Below, in pieces: positions 16,452-24,918 of a stretch of DNA of 35,104 bases. The DNA is from Candidatus Kuenenia stuttgartensis (lineage in GTDB: Bacteria; Planctomycetota; JAKEIC01; DYIT01). Position 1 is the stretch's first letter, and the number at the start of each line of letters is the position of its first letter. The DNA is taken from contig DYIT01000022.1 of assembly GCA_020723505.1 (NCBI GenBank), positions 17,010 to 52,113 of the forward strand, in the 5' to 3' direction. The notes under the pieces were generated by a model that saw only the letters and a program-made list of their open reading frames with translations, was not told the DNA's origin and searched no databases. The position numbers and the translations under genes are program-made.

Positions 16452-17429
16452 ATGAAGGAGGCGTTCACCTCCCTGGCCGAGCTCTACGCCCCGATTCAAG
16501 GGCACCTCGACGAGATGGAAGCGCGCCTGTCCGCCGAGATGGAGAGCCACCACTCCTTCCTCAAGAAATACACCGACCATCTCGCGAACTACAGGGGCAA
16601 GCGGCTTAGGCCTGCGCTGGTCTTCTTCGCGGCGAAGGCCATAGGGGAGGTCGGCCCGGCTCACGTCGAGGTCGCTGCCGCTGCCGAACTCATGCATTGC
16701 GCGACTCTGGTCCACGACGACATCCTGGATGAGGCGGAGACGCGGCGCCGGGTCGAGACGGTCAACAGGAAATGGGGCAACGAGAGGGCCGTCCTGCTCG
16801 GGGACTACGTGTTCACGAAGGCGTTCGAGATGGTGCAGAGGACCGGCCGCGACGATCTGGTCTCGGACCTCATCGCGTCCGCCCAGGAAATCTGCCTGGG
16901 CGAAATGCTTCAGATTGAGAAGCGCTTCGACCTGGGCCTGGACGAGCCGTTCTACCTGTCGATGATTGGCATGAAGACCGCATCCCTGTTCAGGTTCTGC
17001 GCGGGCGCCGGCGCCAGGCTCGCGGGCGGGACCGCGGCGCAGGTCGAGTCGCTCAGGGCATTCGCAGGCGACGTGGGCGTAGCGTTCCAGATTATCGACG
17101 ACTGCCTCGACCTCGTCGGCGACGAAGCCCTCGTGGGGAAGTCGCTCGGCACGGACCTCGACAACGGCAAGTTGACGCTGCCTCTCATTCACGCCTACGC
17201 CTTGAGATCTCCGGAAGCCAGGAAGGAAATCGAGCGGGTCTTCAGGGAAGGGCCGCGTTCGGAGGCCCTAAGGAACTTCCTCCTCGAGTACGACTCCGTG
17301 GAGTACGCCGTCTCCAGGGCCGTGGAATACGTCGAGGAGGGATGCAGGGCCCTGGACGCGCTTCCGGCCTCTCCTGCGCTCTGCCAGGCGCTCCGATTGG
17401 GCAGGTTCGTGCTTAATCGCAAATGGTAG
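16452..17429 (+). CDS. Long-chain polyprenyl diphosphate synthase (IspB/HepT-like)
   Basis: This 325-residue enzyme condenses isopentenyl diphosphate onto allylic diphosphates to make an all-trans chain, probably the quinone side chain. It has the first Asp-rich motif HDDILDEAETRR (D89, D90, D93), LLGDYVFTKAF, and the second motif IIDDCLDLVGD followed by GTDLDNGKLTLP. The residue five positions before the first motif is a small Ala, which in this family goes with long products. The ATG at 16452 lacks a clear ribosome site; a TTG at 16416 with GGGG 8 bases upstream is an alternative adding 12 residues. The open frame further upstream shadows mobA. The context does not reveal the quinone type. 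Confidence 0.9.
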   Translation: MKEAFTSLAELYAPIQGHLDEMEARLSAEMESHHSFLKKYTDHLANYRGKRLRPALVFFAAKAIGEVGPAHVEVAAAAELMHCATLVHDDILDEAETRRRVETVNRKWGNERAVLLGDYVFTKAFEMVQRTGRDDLVSDLIASAQEICLGEMLQIEKRFDLGLDEPFYLSMIGMKTASLFRFCAGAGARLAGGTAAQVESLRAFAGDVGVAFQIIDDCLDLVGDEALVGKSLGTDLDNGKLTLPLIHAYALRSPEARKEIERVFREGPRSEALRNFLLEYDSVEYAVSRAVEYVEEGCRALDALPASPALCQALRLGRFVLNRKW

Positions 17430-17460
17430 GACCGCGTGTTCCCAGCGCGGATTCCCCCAC

Positions 17461-18588
17461 GTGAAGGAAACGAGAAACCGAAAGGATGCGAAGCCGCCGT
17501 CGCGGCCTGACGGCGAAGGCCTTGACCTGGCCGGCAGCATCCTGGACGGAATCGGGGCGGAAATACTCGCCGTCGACGCCGCCGGGAGGGTGACGGCATG
17601 GAACAGGAGGATCGAGGAACGCGTCTGCCCGGGAAGCGAAGTCATCGGAAAGCCGTTCGACGTCGCGGCGGCCAGGATGTGGGACGCGGCCGCTGCGCGC
17701 GACGTCGCCGAGGCCATGAGAACGAAGGCGCTGGGATCGGGCGAGGCGGTGCGCTTCGAACGACTTCCCTGCAGGTGCCCCGACGGCCGGACACTGCTGT
17801 ACGACGCGTGGATTAATCCGCTGCCCGGCTCCGCCGGCGGTCCCGGGGCGGTTCTCATGCGAATCGACCTCACCGACCGCTACACCAGCTCGGACAGGAG
17901 CCTGAGGTCCGCAAAGGCTTCATCCCTGGCGAACCTGGGCGCTTCCATAGCGCATGAAATCAGGAATCCGCTCAACTCGATTTCGGTTCACATGCAGCTT
18001 CTAAAGGAGGAGATAGAGGGGCTCGGGCGCAAAGTCGGACGGGATACGCTGGAATCCGTCGACATGATTTCGGAGGAAATCAGGCGCCTCAACAGGATTG
18101 TAGACGGGTTCCTGAAGTTCTCGAGGATGCCCGCCCCCGATTTGAAGCCCGGAGACCTTAACCATGCGGCGAGGCTGGCGGTCAAGCTGCTCGCAGCCGA
18201 AGCCGCAGGATTAGGGGTTTCCGTCGAATTCAAGGAGGGCGACATTCCTCAGGTTCTCATAGACGGCGACCTGATTCGCCAGGCGATTTACAACGTCGTG
18301 CTGAACGCCGTGCAGGCGTGCGGCGGAAGTGGAAGGGTCCTCATGTCGACGCGGAAGGACCGGCACTCCGTTGCAATCGAGATATCGGATACCGGCCCGG
18401 GCATCCCGCCCGCGGAGAGGGAAAAGGTCTTCGACATCTTCTACAGCAGGAAGGAGGGCGGGACCGGGCTCGGGCTGCCGATTGCCAACCGCATAGTGGA
18501 GGAGCATGGGGGCAGGATAGCGATTGGCCAGGGTTCCGCAGGCGGGGCATCCTTCGAAATCCATCTTCCTTTGGCCGGAGGTTCCTGA
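17461..18588 (+). CDS. PAS-domain sensor histidine kinase (NtrB/AtoS-like)
   Basis: This soluble 375-residue kinase has no membrane segment, suggesting a cytoplasmic signal. A PAS domain (about 20-140, ILAVDAAGRVTAWN) is followed by HisKA with the H-box IAHEIRNPLNSI, where H165 is the likely phosphorylated residue. The HATPase domain has the N-box NVVLNAVQA, DTGPGIPP, and GGTGLGLPIANRIVEEHGG. The fold resembles kinases paired with sigma54 activators, and the partner regulator starts 2 bases after its stop. The start is GTG at 17461 with no strong ribosome site, so the first residues are uncertain. A 5-bp hairpin lies in the gap from the polyprenyl synthase (17433-17451). Confidence 0.9.
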   Translation: MKETRNRKDAKPPSRPDGEGLDLAGSILDGIGAEILAVDAAGRVTAWNRRIEERVCPGSEVIGKPFDVAAARMWDAAAARDVAEAMRTKALGSGEAVRFERLPCRCPDGRTLLYDAWINPLPGSAGGPGAVLMRIDLTDRYTSSDRSLRSAKASSLANLGASIAHEIRNPLNSISVHMQLLKEEIEGLGRKVGRDTLESVDMISEEIRRLNRIVDGFLKFSRMPAPDLKPGDLNHAARLAVKLLAAEAAGLGVSVEFKEGDIPQVLIDGDLIRQAIYNVVLNAVQACGGSGRVLMSTRKDRHSVAIEISDTGPGIPPAEREKVFDIFYSRKEGGTGLGLPIANRIVEEHGGRIAIGQGSAGGASFEIHLPLAGGS

Positions 18589-18589
18589 T

Positions 18590-19945
18590 ATGGGCGACAT
18601 GCTCGTCATAGAGGACGACAGGAACGCGCGAATCGGTCTGAAGAGGGCGTTCGAGAAGGAGGGGTTCAAGGTGGACGCCGCGGCTTCCGCGGCGGAAGCC
18701 ATGGCATTCATCGAGTCGGGGCTCTACGACGCGGTCCTCTCGGACATAGTCCTGCCGGACGGGGACGGCCTGGAGCTCCTGAAAACGGTCAAGGAGTCGT
18801 CGCCGGACACAATCGTCGTGATGATGACCGCGTTCGGGAGCGTGAAGCGAGCGGTGAAGGCGATGAAGATTGGGGCCTACGACTTCATCGAGAAGCCGGT
18901 CGATTTGGAAAAGCTCAGGCTCGTCATCAGGCGGGCGATTTCCGAGCGGAGCGTCCGCGAGGAGAACGTCAGGCTCAAGCGCGAGCTCAAGAAACAGTAC
19001 AGGTTCGACAACATCGTCGGCCAGAGCGAGGCCATGCAGAAGGTCTACAGGCTGGTCGAGCAGGTCGCTCCCACCAAGGCCACTGTGCTGATTCTGGGCG
19101 AAAGCGGGACCGGCAAGGAACTGGTCGCGAACGCCCTTCATTACAACTCGCAGCGGGCCGACGGACCGTTCATCAAGGTGAACTGCGCCTCGCTGACCGA
19201 GACTCTCCTCGAGAGCGAGCTGTTCGGGCACGAGAAGGGGTCCTTCACCGGGGCGTTTTCGCAGAGGAAAGGCCGGTTCGAGCTCGCGAACGGCGGGACC
19301 CTGTTCATCGACGAGCTGTCCGAGATACCGAGGACGACGCAGGTCAAGCTGCTCAGGGTCCTCCAGGAGCACGAATTCGAACGCGTGGGCGGCAACGAGA
19401 CGATTCCGGTGGACGTCCGCATCATAGCCGCGACGAACGCCGACATCGCTGACGAGGTCGCTTCGGGCAAGGTAAGGGAGGACCTGTACTACAGGCTGAA
19501 GGTGGTGACCATCGACCTGCCCCCGCTCAGGGACAGGAAGGAGGACATCCCTCTCCTCGTGAACTATTTCGTCGACCTGTTCGCGCGGAAGAACGGGAAG
19601 GAGATTGCCGGCATAGACGGGGGCGCCATGGAGGCTATGACGAGGCACTCCTGGCCCGGCAACGTCCGCGAACTCGAGCACTGCATAGAGAACGCAGTCG
19701 TGATGACGAGGGACAGCCGAATCAAGATTGAGGACCTGTCGATAGTCCCGAAAGAGGCCGGAAGGGACCCGGCAGAGTCCGGAATCACCGCGGGCAAGCC
19801 CATCCGCGACGTGGAGAGGGAGCTTATCTTGAAGACGCTTGAGTCCCTGGGATGGAACAAGACGAAAGCCGCCAAGGTCCTCGGAATCGGAGCGCGGACG
19901 CTGTACCGGAAGCTCAAGGAATACGGAATCGAGGGCCGGGGGTAG
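18590..19945 (+). CDS. NtrC-family sigma54-dependent response regulator
   Basis: This 451-residue regulator has a receiver domain (1-120; MLVIEDDRN, phospho-acceptor D52 in LSDIVLPDGDG, the conserved Lys in EKPVDLEKL), an AAA+ domain (IVGQSEAMQ, GESGTGKE, GSFTGA at 217-222, RDRKEDIPLL) and a Fis-type helix-turn-helix at the end (KTKAAKVLGIGARTLYRKL). It is the partner of the adjacent kinase and should activate sigma54 promoters when phosphorylated. GGAGG 8 bases before ATG 18590 sets the start; an internal ATG at 18599 is weaker. As in the FHA protein, the sigma54 loop has Ser for Ala. Target genes cannot be told from the sequence. Confidence 0.94.
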   Translation: MGDMLVIEDDRNARIGLKRAFEKEGFKVDAAASAAEAMAFIESGLYDAVLSDIVLPDGDGLELLKTVKESSPDTIVVMMTAFGSVKRAVKAMKIGAYDFIEKPVDLEKLRLVIRRAISERSVREENVRLKRELKKQYRFDNIVGQSEAMQKVYRLVEQVAPTKATVLILGESGTGKELVANALHYNSQRADGPFIKVNCASLTETLLESELFGHEKGSFTGAFSQRKGRFELANGGTLFIDELSEIPRTTQVKLLRVLQEHEFERVGGNETIPVDVRIIAATNADIADEVASGKVREDLYYRLKVVTIDLPPLRDRKEDIPLLVNYFVDLFARKNGKEIAGIDGGAMEAMTRHSWPGNVRELEHCIENAVVMTRDSRIKIEDLSIVPKEAGRDPAESGITAGKPIRDVERELILKTLESLGWNKTKAAKVLGIGARTLYRKLKEYGIEGRG

Positions 19946-20190
19946 GGCCGTATGTCACGTGACGCCTGCGGGCATGCTGATGCCGGGGCAGGGTCGGAGC
20001 CGGGCGCCGCGGAACCTCCGCTAAACTGGAAGGGCGCCGTCCAGCCGGGCATCCCGCGCCCGGCGATTCCCCTGGAGCCGGACCTGCCAGGCATTTTCGG
20101 TTGATTGCACGGCATGTTTCGGATATTTTCTGTTTCCTCCAGGGCAGGTGGAACGTTCTGCTGTGTAGCTTGGACTGGAGCAGCCAACCG
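19946..20190. other. Intergenic region between response regulator and lpxA
   Basis: 245 bases without a credible gene. It contains a perfect 10-bp palindrome GTCACGTGAC (19954-19963) soon after the regulator stop, and a promoter-like sequence at 20101-20129. No clear terminator was seen. Confidence 0.45.
20101..20129 (+). promoter_or_regulatory. Possible sigma70-type promoter for lpxA
   Basis: TTGATT (20101-20106), a 17-base spacer and TATTTT (20124-20129), each 4 of 6 to consensus. It lies about 60 bases upstream of the lpxA start in an otherwise featureless region. Confidence 0.33.
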
Positions 20191-21033
20191 ATGAAGATTC
20201 ATCCGTCCGCAACGGTTGAAGATGGCGCTGAGCTGGGCGAAGGCGTGGAAATCGGGGCCAACGTGTACGTGGGCCCCCATGTTAAGCTCGGGCCGGGGAC
20301 TGTCGTGCTGCCGAACTCGTACATAACCGGCTGGACCGAGACCGGACGGGACTGCAGAATCCACATGGGCGTCGTGCTCGGGCATGAACCCCAGGACCAT
20401 GCCTACAAGGGGGCGGAGACATACCTGAAGATTGGGGACAGGAACACGTTCAGGGAATACTCCGTCGTCCACCGCGGCACTGCGGCGGGGTCCGCAACGG
20501 TCATCGGCAACGACAACCTGTTCATGGCTTACAGCCACGTCGCGCACAACTGCCGCATCGGGAACAGAATCGTGCTGGTCAACTGCGCCCAGCTCGCCGG
20601 CCACGTCCAGGTCGGCGACTCGGCCTTCATCTCCTCGAGCGTCCTGGTGCACCAGTTCTGCAGAGTGGGCAGCCTGGCGATGGTCGGCGGGCTTTCCGCT
20701 GCCAACCAGGACATACCGCCGTTCGTCACCTGCGGCGGAAGGCCGGTGGCAGTGACCGGCATCAACAACGTGGGGCTGCGCAGGGCGGGAAAGGACAAGA
20801 AGGTCAGGGACAACATCAAGACGGCGTTCAAAATCTTCTATCGCAAGAACATGCTGAGAAGCGAGGCGCTCGAAAAGATGCAGGAAATCGCCGAGACGGA
20901 AGAGGTAAGGCACCTCATCGAATTCCTGAAGGCCAGCAAGAAGGGTATTATCTTCTCGGCCATGCGCGTCGAGGAGAGATCCAGATCCTCCATCCTGCAT
21001 GACGAGTTCGAATCTCAGGATTCGGAGGAATGA
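20191..21033 (+). CDS. lpxA: UDP-N-acetylglucosamine acyltransferase
   Basis: LpxA performs the first step of lipid A synthesis, moving an R-3-hydroxyacyl group from ACP to UDP-GlcNAc. The 280-residue protein starts with left-handed beta-helix hexapeptide repeats (IHPSATVEDGAELGEGVEIG) and has the catalytic His (H119) in SHVAHNCRIGN, equivalent to H125 of E. coli. GRPVAVTGIN and a helical C-terminal domain follow. ATG 20191 is preceded by GGAG at 10 bases; further upstream the frame encodes nothing family-like. The tail after about residue 260 is slightly longer than usual and acidic. It stands apart from other lpx genes. It implies an LPS-type outer membrane, consistent with bamA in this window. 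Confidence 0.93.
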   Translation: MKIHPSATVEDGAELGEGVEIGANVYVGPHVKLGPGTVVLPNSYITGWTETGRDCRIHMGVVLGHEPQDHAYKGAETYLKIGDRNTFREYSVVHRGTAAGSATVIGNDNLFMAYSHVAHNCRIGNRIVLVNCAQLAGHVQVGDSAFISSSVLVHQFCRVGSLAMVGGLSAANQDIPPFVTCGGRPVAVTGINNVGLRRAGKDKKVRDNIKTAFKIFYRKNMLRSEALEKMQEIAETEEVRHLIEFLKASKKGIIFSAMRVEERSRSSILHDEFESQDSEE

Positions 21034-21197
21034 CGCCCGGCTCTGCCGGACAGGCAGTAGAGGCGGAATTCCGGCTCGCGCGAATCCGAATAGTGTAGAA
21101 TTGACCTGGACCCTAATCCTATCCGTCGATTGAATCAGCATCATGTCCGGATATCCCGCAGGGCCGGTCCGGCCTGCTGTGAAATGGGGGAGCGCAA

Positions 21198-22511
21198 ATG
21201 AACAGCTTGAGATTGACAGCCGTTATACTGGCGGCGTCAGCGGGTTTGTCCGCCGCCTTCCTGACCGTCCCGGCATTGGCGGTAGAGGCCGGAGACAAGG
21301 ACGACGGCCAGAAGCTGAAGGCCGGCGACAGGGATCCCGAGTTCCTCTCGCGCGTGAACGAATGCATTCGTAAGGGCAGGGAATACATCCTCTCCGAGCA
21401 GAAGCCGGAAGGGTTCTGGCCTTATACGCACGCCAAGGACAACTACGACAGCGGCAGCACGGCGCTGGCCCTGCTCGCCCTGCTCAAGTCGGGCCAGGGT
21501 CGCTTCGACGATTGCATCGAAAGGGGATTCCGCTGGCTCAGGACGCAGCCGTTCACGAGGACTTATTCGACGGCCCTCACAATCATGGCCATCGAGGCCA
21601 GATGGAGCGACCACAAGGTAGAGGACCAGATTAGACAGGACGTTTCGCAGCTCGTCAAAAACAAGCCCAAGGTCCCCAAGAACGATCTCTCGTGGATCGA
21701 GGAAGCCGTACGCTTCCTTCTGGAACACGTGGAATACTCCCAGAGGATAACCGAGAACGGCACCATGATTACCGAAAGGGATGCCTGGAGCTATCCGAAC
21801 ACCCCGGGACAGGACGCCCCGGACCATTCGAACACGCAGTTCGCGCTGCTCGGCCTCAAGTCCGCGTCGAGATGCGGCGTGAAAGTGCCCGCAGATCCGT
21901 TCGTGAAGGCGCTCAAGCATTTCCTTAAGTTCCAAGAAAAGGACGGTCCGAAAGTCGGACGCGTGGTGATTATCGAGGACAAGCAGCACGGATACGTCTC
22001 GTACAAGCCGGTATCCCGCGTCATGGACACCGCGAGGGGCTGGACCTACAGCGCGGGATGCGAGCCGCAGGGCAACTCCTGCCAGCATCCGACGGCGACC
22101 ACCGGAAGCATGACGTCGGTCGGCATCGCAAGCATAATAATCTGCCTCTCGGAACTCACGCAGCGGGAAGTCAACGCGGCCATGTGGACAAAGGCCGAGA
22201 CTTCGGTGAACGACGGCCTCGCCTGGCTTTCGCACAACTTCACGATCGAAAAGAATCCCGGCCATCCGGATGGAAGCTGGTTGTATTATTACCTCTACGG
22301 TCTCGAGAGGGCGGCCGTGCTCGCGAATGTTAGGAATATGGGGCAGCACGACTGGTACCGCGAGGGCGCGGAGGCTCTCATGACCATGCAGGACGGGAAA
22401 GGGTGCTGGTTCCAGAAGGTGACTTGCGGCGTCCTTCCGGCAAGCTGCCTCGCCCTCCTCTTCCTGACAAAGGCAACGGTGCCCGTGGCAGTGAAGATTA
22501 CCGGGCACTGA
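21198..22511 (+). CDS. Secreted alpha-alpha toroid protein (prenyltransferase/squalene oxidase repeat)
   Basis: The 437-residue product begins with a Sec signal peptide (hydrophobic about 5-25, likely cleavage after ALA near 28). The mature part has repeats of the squalene-cyclase/prenyltransferase barrel type (REYILSEQKPEGFWPY, DSGSTALALLALL, GLAWLSHNF with DGSW) but lacks the DxDD catalytic motif of squalene-hopene cyclases. So it is probably not a terpene cyclase; secreted proteins of this fold are common in Planctomycetota and their function is mostly unknown. GGGGGAG with 6 bases spacing precedes the ATG. The stop codon lies in a 13-bp hairpin. Gene context gives no pathway. Confidence 0.82.
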   Translation: MNSLRLTAVILAASAGLSAAFLTVPALAVEAGDKDDGQKLKAGDRDPEFLSRVNECIRKGREYILSEQKPEGFWPYTHAKDNYDSGSTALALLALLKSGQGRFDDCIERGFRWLRTQPFTRTYSTALTIMAIEARWSDHKVEDQIRQDVSQLVKNKPKVPKNDLSWIEEAVRFLLEHVEYSQRITENGTMITERDAWSYPNTPGQDAPDHSNTQFALLGLKSASRCGVKVPADPFVKALKHFLKFQEKDGPKVGRVVIIEDKQHGYVSYKPVSRVMDTARGWTYSAGCEPQGNSCQHPTATTGSMTSVGIASIIICLSELTQREVNAAMWTKAETSVNDGLAWLSHNFTIEKNPGHPDGSWLYYYLYGLERAAVLANVRNMGQHDWYREGAEALMTMQDGKGCWFQKVTCGVLPASCLALLFLTKATVPVAVKITGH

Positions 22512-22538
22512 TTCCTGTTCGCAAGGCGGGCGGGAATC
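22510..22538 (+). terminator. Hairpin overlapping the toroid gene stop
   Basis: The last two bases of the stop codon begin a 13-bp stem (22510-22522 with 22526-22538, three G-U pairs, AAG loop). No T-run follows, so it is not a textbook intrinsic terminator. The G-U pairs make it stronger in plus-strand RNA than in the opposite strand. Confidence 0.45.
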
Positions 22539-22575
22539 CATCATGTGACGAGGCTCCTGAGGGGATAATGCGCCG

Positions 22576-23766
22576 CTACTTGCCCTCGATCCTCGTCAAC
22601 GCAGCCTTCGAGAAATGCGCCTCGGGGCGGTTGCCTGCCCCGGATTCCGCGGATTTCCTGAAACACGCCTCCGCCTGGCTGCGATCCCCTGCGGAAAGGA
22701 AGTAGAACCCGAGATAGAACCCCGCACGCGCGGCTCGGGCGGGATTCGCCCACGCTCCCGACTCATCCAGCGACTTCATGTAATGAACGACCGCGGTCTT
22801 GCCGGAGAAAAGATCGATTTCAGGGGCGATGCCGTGCTCCTCCGCCGTCATGGAAGAAGCCATCTTGCCGAAATCATCCTTCCAGGAAGCCATCCTCGCC
22901 TGCATTGCGGACAACATGAACATGAGGGCCGAATCCGCACGTCCGGCGCCGGCTTCGCATGCGCCGAACGCGGTCCTGAAATGATAGGCCGCCTGCCCGA
23001 AATCGCCGAATGCGAAAAGACACAATCCGGCGAGGAAGCGTGGCTTGTGCTCTGAAGGAAGCTCCTGAATCGCCGTCCTGGCGGCAGCCAGGGCCGGTGC
23101 ATATTCGCCCGACTCGAAAAGGGCGGTTCCCGAATCCAGGGACTTCATGCCCTTCTCCCTGCGAAGCGATTGATTCACCAAACGCTCCGTTTCCCGGGAT
23201 GGACTGCGGCCGGGAGGGGCGTAGGACCTGGATTTGCGCCCTGCGTCGCCGGTTCCGTTTTCTGACGGGCGTCCGAGAAATGCGAAGAGCGCAAGGGGAA
23301 CCATGAAAAGCGCCATTATTGCGGCCGCAGCGATTGTCTTGGAAGCCGTTCCCGCCTTCCTGAACGGGGCCTTGCCGGCCGATTGAGCGTGCCCTCGATC
23401 CGGCCTGAAACGCGAATCCGCTGCCGCGGATTCCGGGACGCCGCCATGCCCGATGCACTCGAGATTGAATCCTCCATCAGGGGCGCAGGGATTCGGCGAA
23501 CCGGGATTGATTTCATGGATTCCCACCCCATCCGGGCGCAGAGGAGGAAGTGGGGGGACGGAGCTTTCCGCCGCGGAGCCGGGAGGAGTTTCGAGGAAGC
23601 CCGCGTTCAGGCTGTCTGACGCGGCAGCAGGCCCCTCCGCTCCGTCCGGAAGAGCTCCGCGCGCTTCCCACGGTTTCCGCATGGGCGGATTATCCTCACC
23701 GCCGCCCTTGCGATCCCTGCCGCTCGGGTCGGATTCGCCTGAACAGGGGCAATCTCCATCGTTCAC
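22576..23766 (-). CDS. Membrane-anchored TPR-like protein with Pro-rich N-terminus
   Basis: This 396-residue protein of unknown function has a long, Pro/Gly/Ser-rich, Cys-containing N-terminal region (1-140), one membrane helix (about 144-165, after a basic GKAPFRKAGTASK) and a C-terminal domain of helical TPR-type repeats (SGTALFESGEYAPALAAARTAI, GLCLFAFGDFGQAAYHFRTA, GFYFLSAGDRSQAEACFRKS). With the basic residues on the N-terminal side, the TPR part is probably outside the cytoplasm. Translation starts at GTG 23766, overlapping the upstream peptidase stop as GTGA, so expression is probably coupled. TPR proteins usually act as scaffolds; nothing more specific can be said. Confidence 0.75.
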   Translation of the reverse strand: MNDGDCPCSGESDPSGRDRKGGGEDNPPMRKPWEARGALPDGAEGPAAASDSLNAGFLETPPGSAAESSVPPLPPLRPDGVGIHEINPGSPNPCAPDGGFNLECIGHGGVPESAAADSRFRPDRGHAQSAGKAPFRKAGTASKTIAAAAIMALFMVPLALFAFLGRPSENGTGDAGRKSRSYAPPGRSPSRETERLVNQSLRREKGMKSLDSGTALFESGEYAPALAAARTAIQELPSEHKPRFLAGLCLFAFGDFGQAAYHFRTAFGACEAGAGRADSALMFMLSAMQARMASWKDDFGKMASSMTAEEHGIAPEIDLFSGKTAVVHYMKSLDESGAWANPARAARAGFYLGFYFLSAGDRSQAEACFRKSAESGAGNRPEAHFSKAALTRIEGK

Positions 23767-24755
23767 TTCTTCGCCCTGCTCCTTCGGGGTTTCCCTTGCT
23801 TGCCGCCGGCAAAGGGCGTCTTACCGGCACTGGACCGGCTTTTCGACCGGGCGATAACCTTCCTTTTCGCCGTTCCTGCAGGCGCAGATTCCGCAATTCC
23901 GACCGGAAGCGTCATATTCGCCGCTTTGCCCCAGGCCTTCCTGCCGACCGCGATTAGACCGACCGGGAGTTCCGGGGGATACAGTCCAACACCCCATTCG
24001 CAGGCCTTCGCGGGATGCATGCCCGATTCGATGCGGTCGTACACCTGCTTGCACAGGAGTTTCCTGATGATTTCCTCGCCGATTCCCGTCGCGGCGACCG
24101 CTCCTGCGGGGCCTGCCCAGAACCCGGCCCCGAAAATCGGGGAGTCTCCGACCCGGCCCGGCAGCATCAGCGACGTCCCTCCGGTCGAATTCGCCACGGC
24201 GAAATTGCCGCGGGCGTCCCTGACCACGGCGCCAATGGTATCGCATCCTTCCGAGGGGAGGTCGTAGTTCCTGAAGTCCAGCCATTTCCTGTTGTAGGGC
24301 GATACTTTCCCCTCTCTTATCGCTTTCCATGCTTTTCTTATGAACGCGCGCGTATCTTCGGTGGCCGGGTCATACGGATTCATCCCCATGCGGTACGCGT
24401 AATCGGAAGCCCCCTGGCCGACCATCATCACGTGGGGCGTATCCATCACCAGTCTTGCGAGGCGCACCGGATTCCTGACGTTCCTGACAGCCGCTACGGC
24501 GGCCATCCTGCCGTCGGAGGCCATGAGCGATGCGTCCATCTCAATCGTCTTCCCGTCTATACGGAACCTTGATCCCGTGCCAGCGTTGAATGCGGGGTCG
24601 TCCTCGAGGATTACGGCAGCCTCCACGGCCGCATCAAGGGCGGACCCGCCGCCTTCGAGCACTGCGAGCCCTTTGCCGGCCGCTTCCATGGGCCTTCCAA
24701 CCATGTCCTCTTTGGCTCCTACGCCGCCATGCGTTATGACAATCGCGCCTTTCAT
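23763..24755 (-). CDS. Isoaspartyl peptidase/L-asparaginase (Ntn-hydrolase, plant type)
   Basis: This 330-residue enzyme of the Thr-nucleophile Ntn family self-cleaves to alpha and beta chains and hydrolyses L-asparagine or isoaspartyl dipeptides. HGGVG is near the start, the nucleophile is T173 in CDTIGAVVRD, and STGGTS, GRVGDSPIFGAG and ATGIGEE follow in family order. The last 35 or so residues form a Lys/Arg/Ser-rich tail not usual in the family. AGGA 7 bases before the ATG at 24755 sets the start; a longer open frame to 24947 encodes no signal peptide or family sequence. A good promoter sits 50-80 bases upstream. No signal peptide, so probably cytoplasmic. Confidence 0.9.
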   Translation of the reverse strand: MKGAIVITHGGVGAKEDMVGRPMEAAGKGLAVLEGGGSALDAAVEAAVILEDDPAFNAGTGSRFRIDGKTIEMDASLMASDGRMAAVAAVRNVRNPVRLARLVMDTPHVMMVGQGASDYAYRMGMNPYDPATEDTRAFIRKAWKAIREGKVSPYNRKWLDFRNYDLPSEGCDTIGAVVRDARGNFAVANSTGGTSLMLPGRVGDSPIFGAGFWAGPAGAVAATGIGEEIIRKLLCKQVYDRIESGMHPAKACEWGVGLYPPELPVGLIAVGRKAWGKAANMTLPVGIAESAPAGTAKRKVIARSKSRSSAGKTPFAGGKQGKPRRSRAKK

Positions 24756-24806
24756 CCCGTCTTCCTGAAAAAAAGGTGATTGATGATATCCAATTTCGAT
24801 GTCGGA

Positions 24807-24835
24807 ATTATCACGGCGTCCCGGGGCGGAGTCAA
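24807..24835 (-). promoter_or_regulatory. Putative sigma70 promoter for the isoaspartyl peptidase
   Basis: On the minus strand TTGACT (24835-24830), a 17-base spacer and GATAAT (24812-24807) each match consensus at 5 of 6. The predicted start site is about 45 bases before the ATG at 24755. Confidence 0.5.
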
Positions 24836-24918
24836 CCGGTCCGCTCCGGGATGACCGGAAGCTGGTGCCGGAGTCCGATAATCGCCCGGCCGGCTTCGAT
24901 TTCACGGTTCCGACTTCG

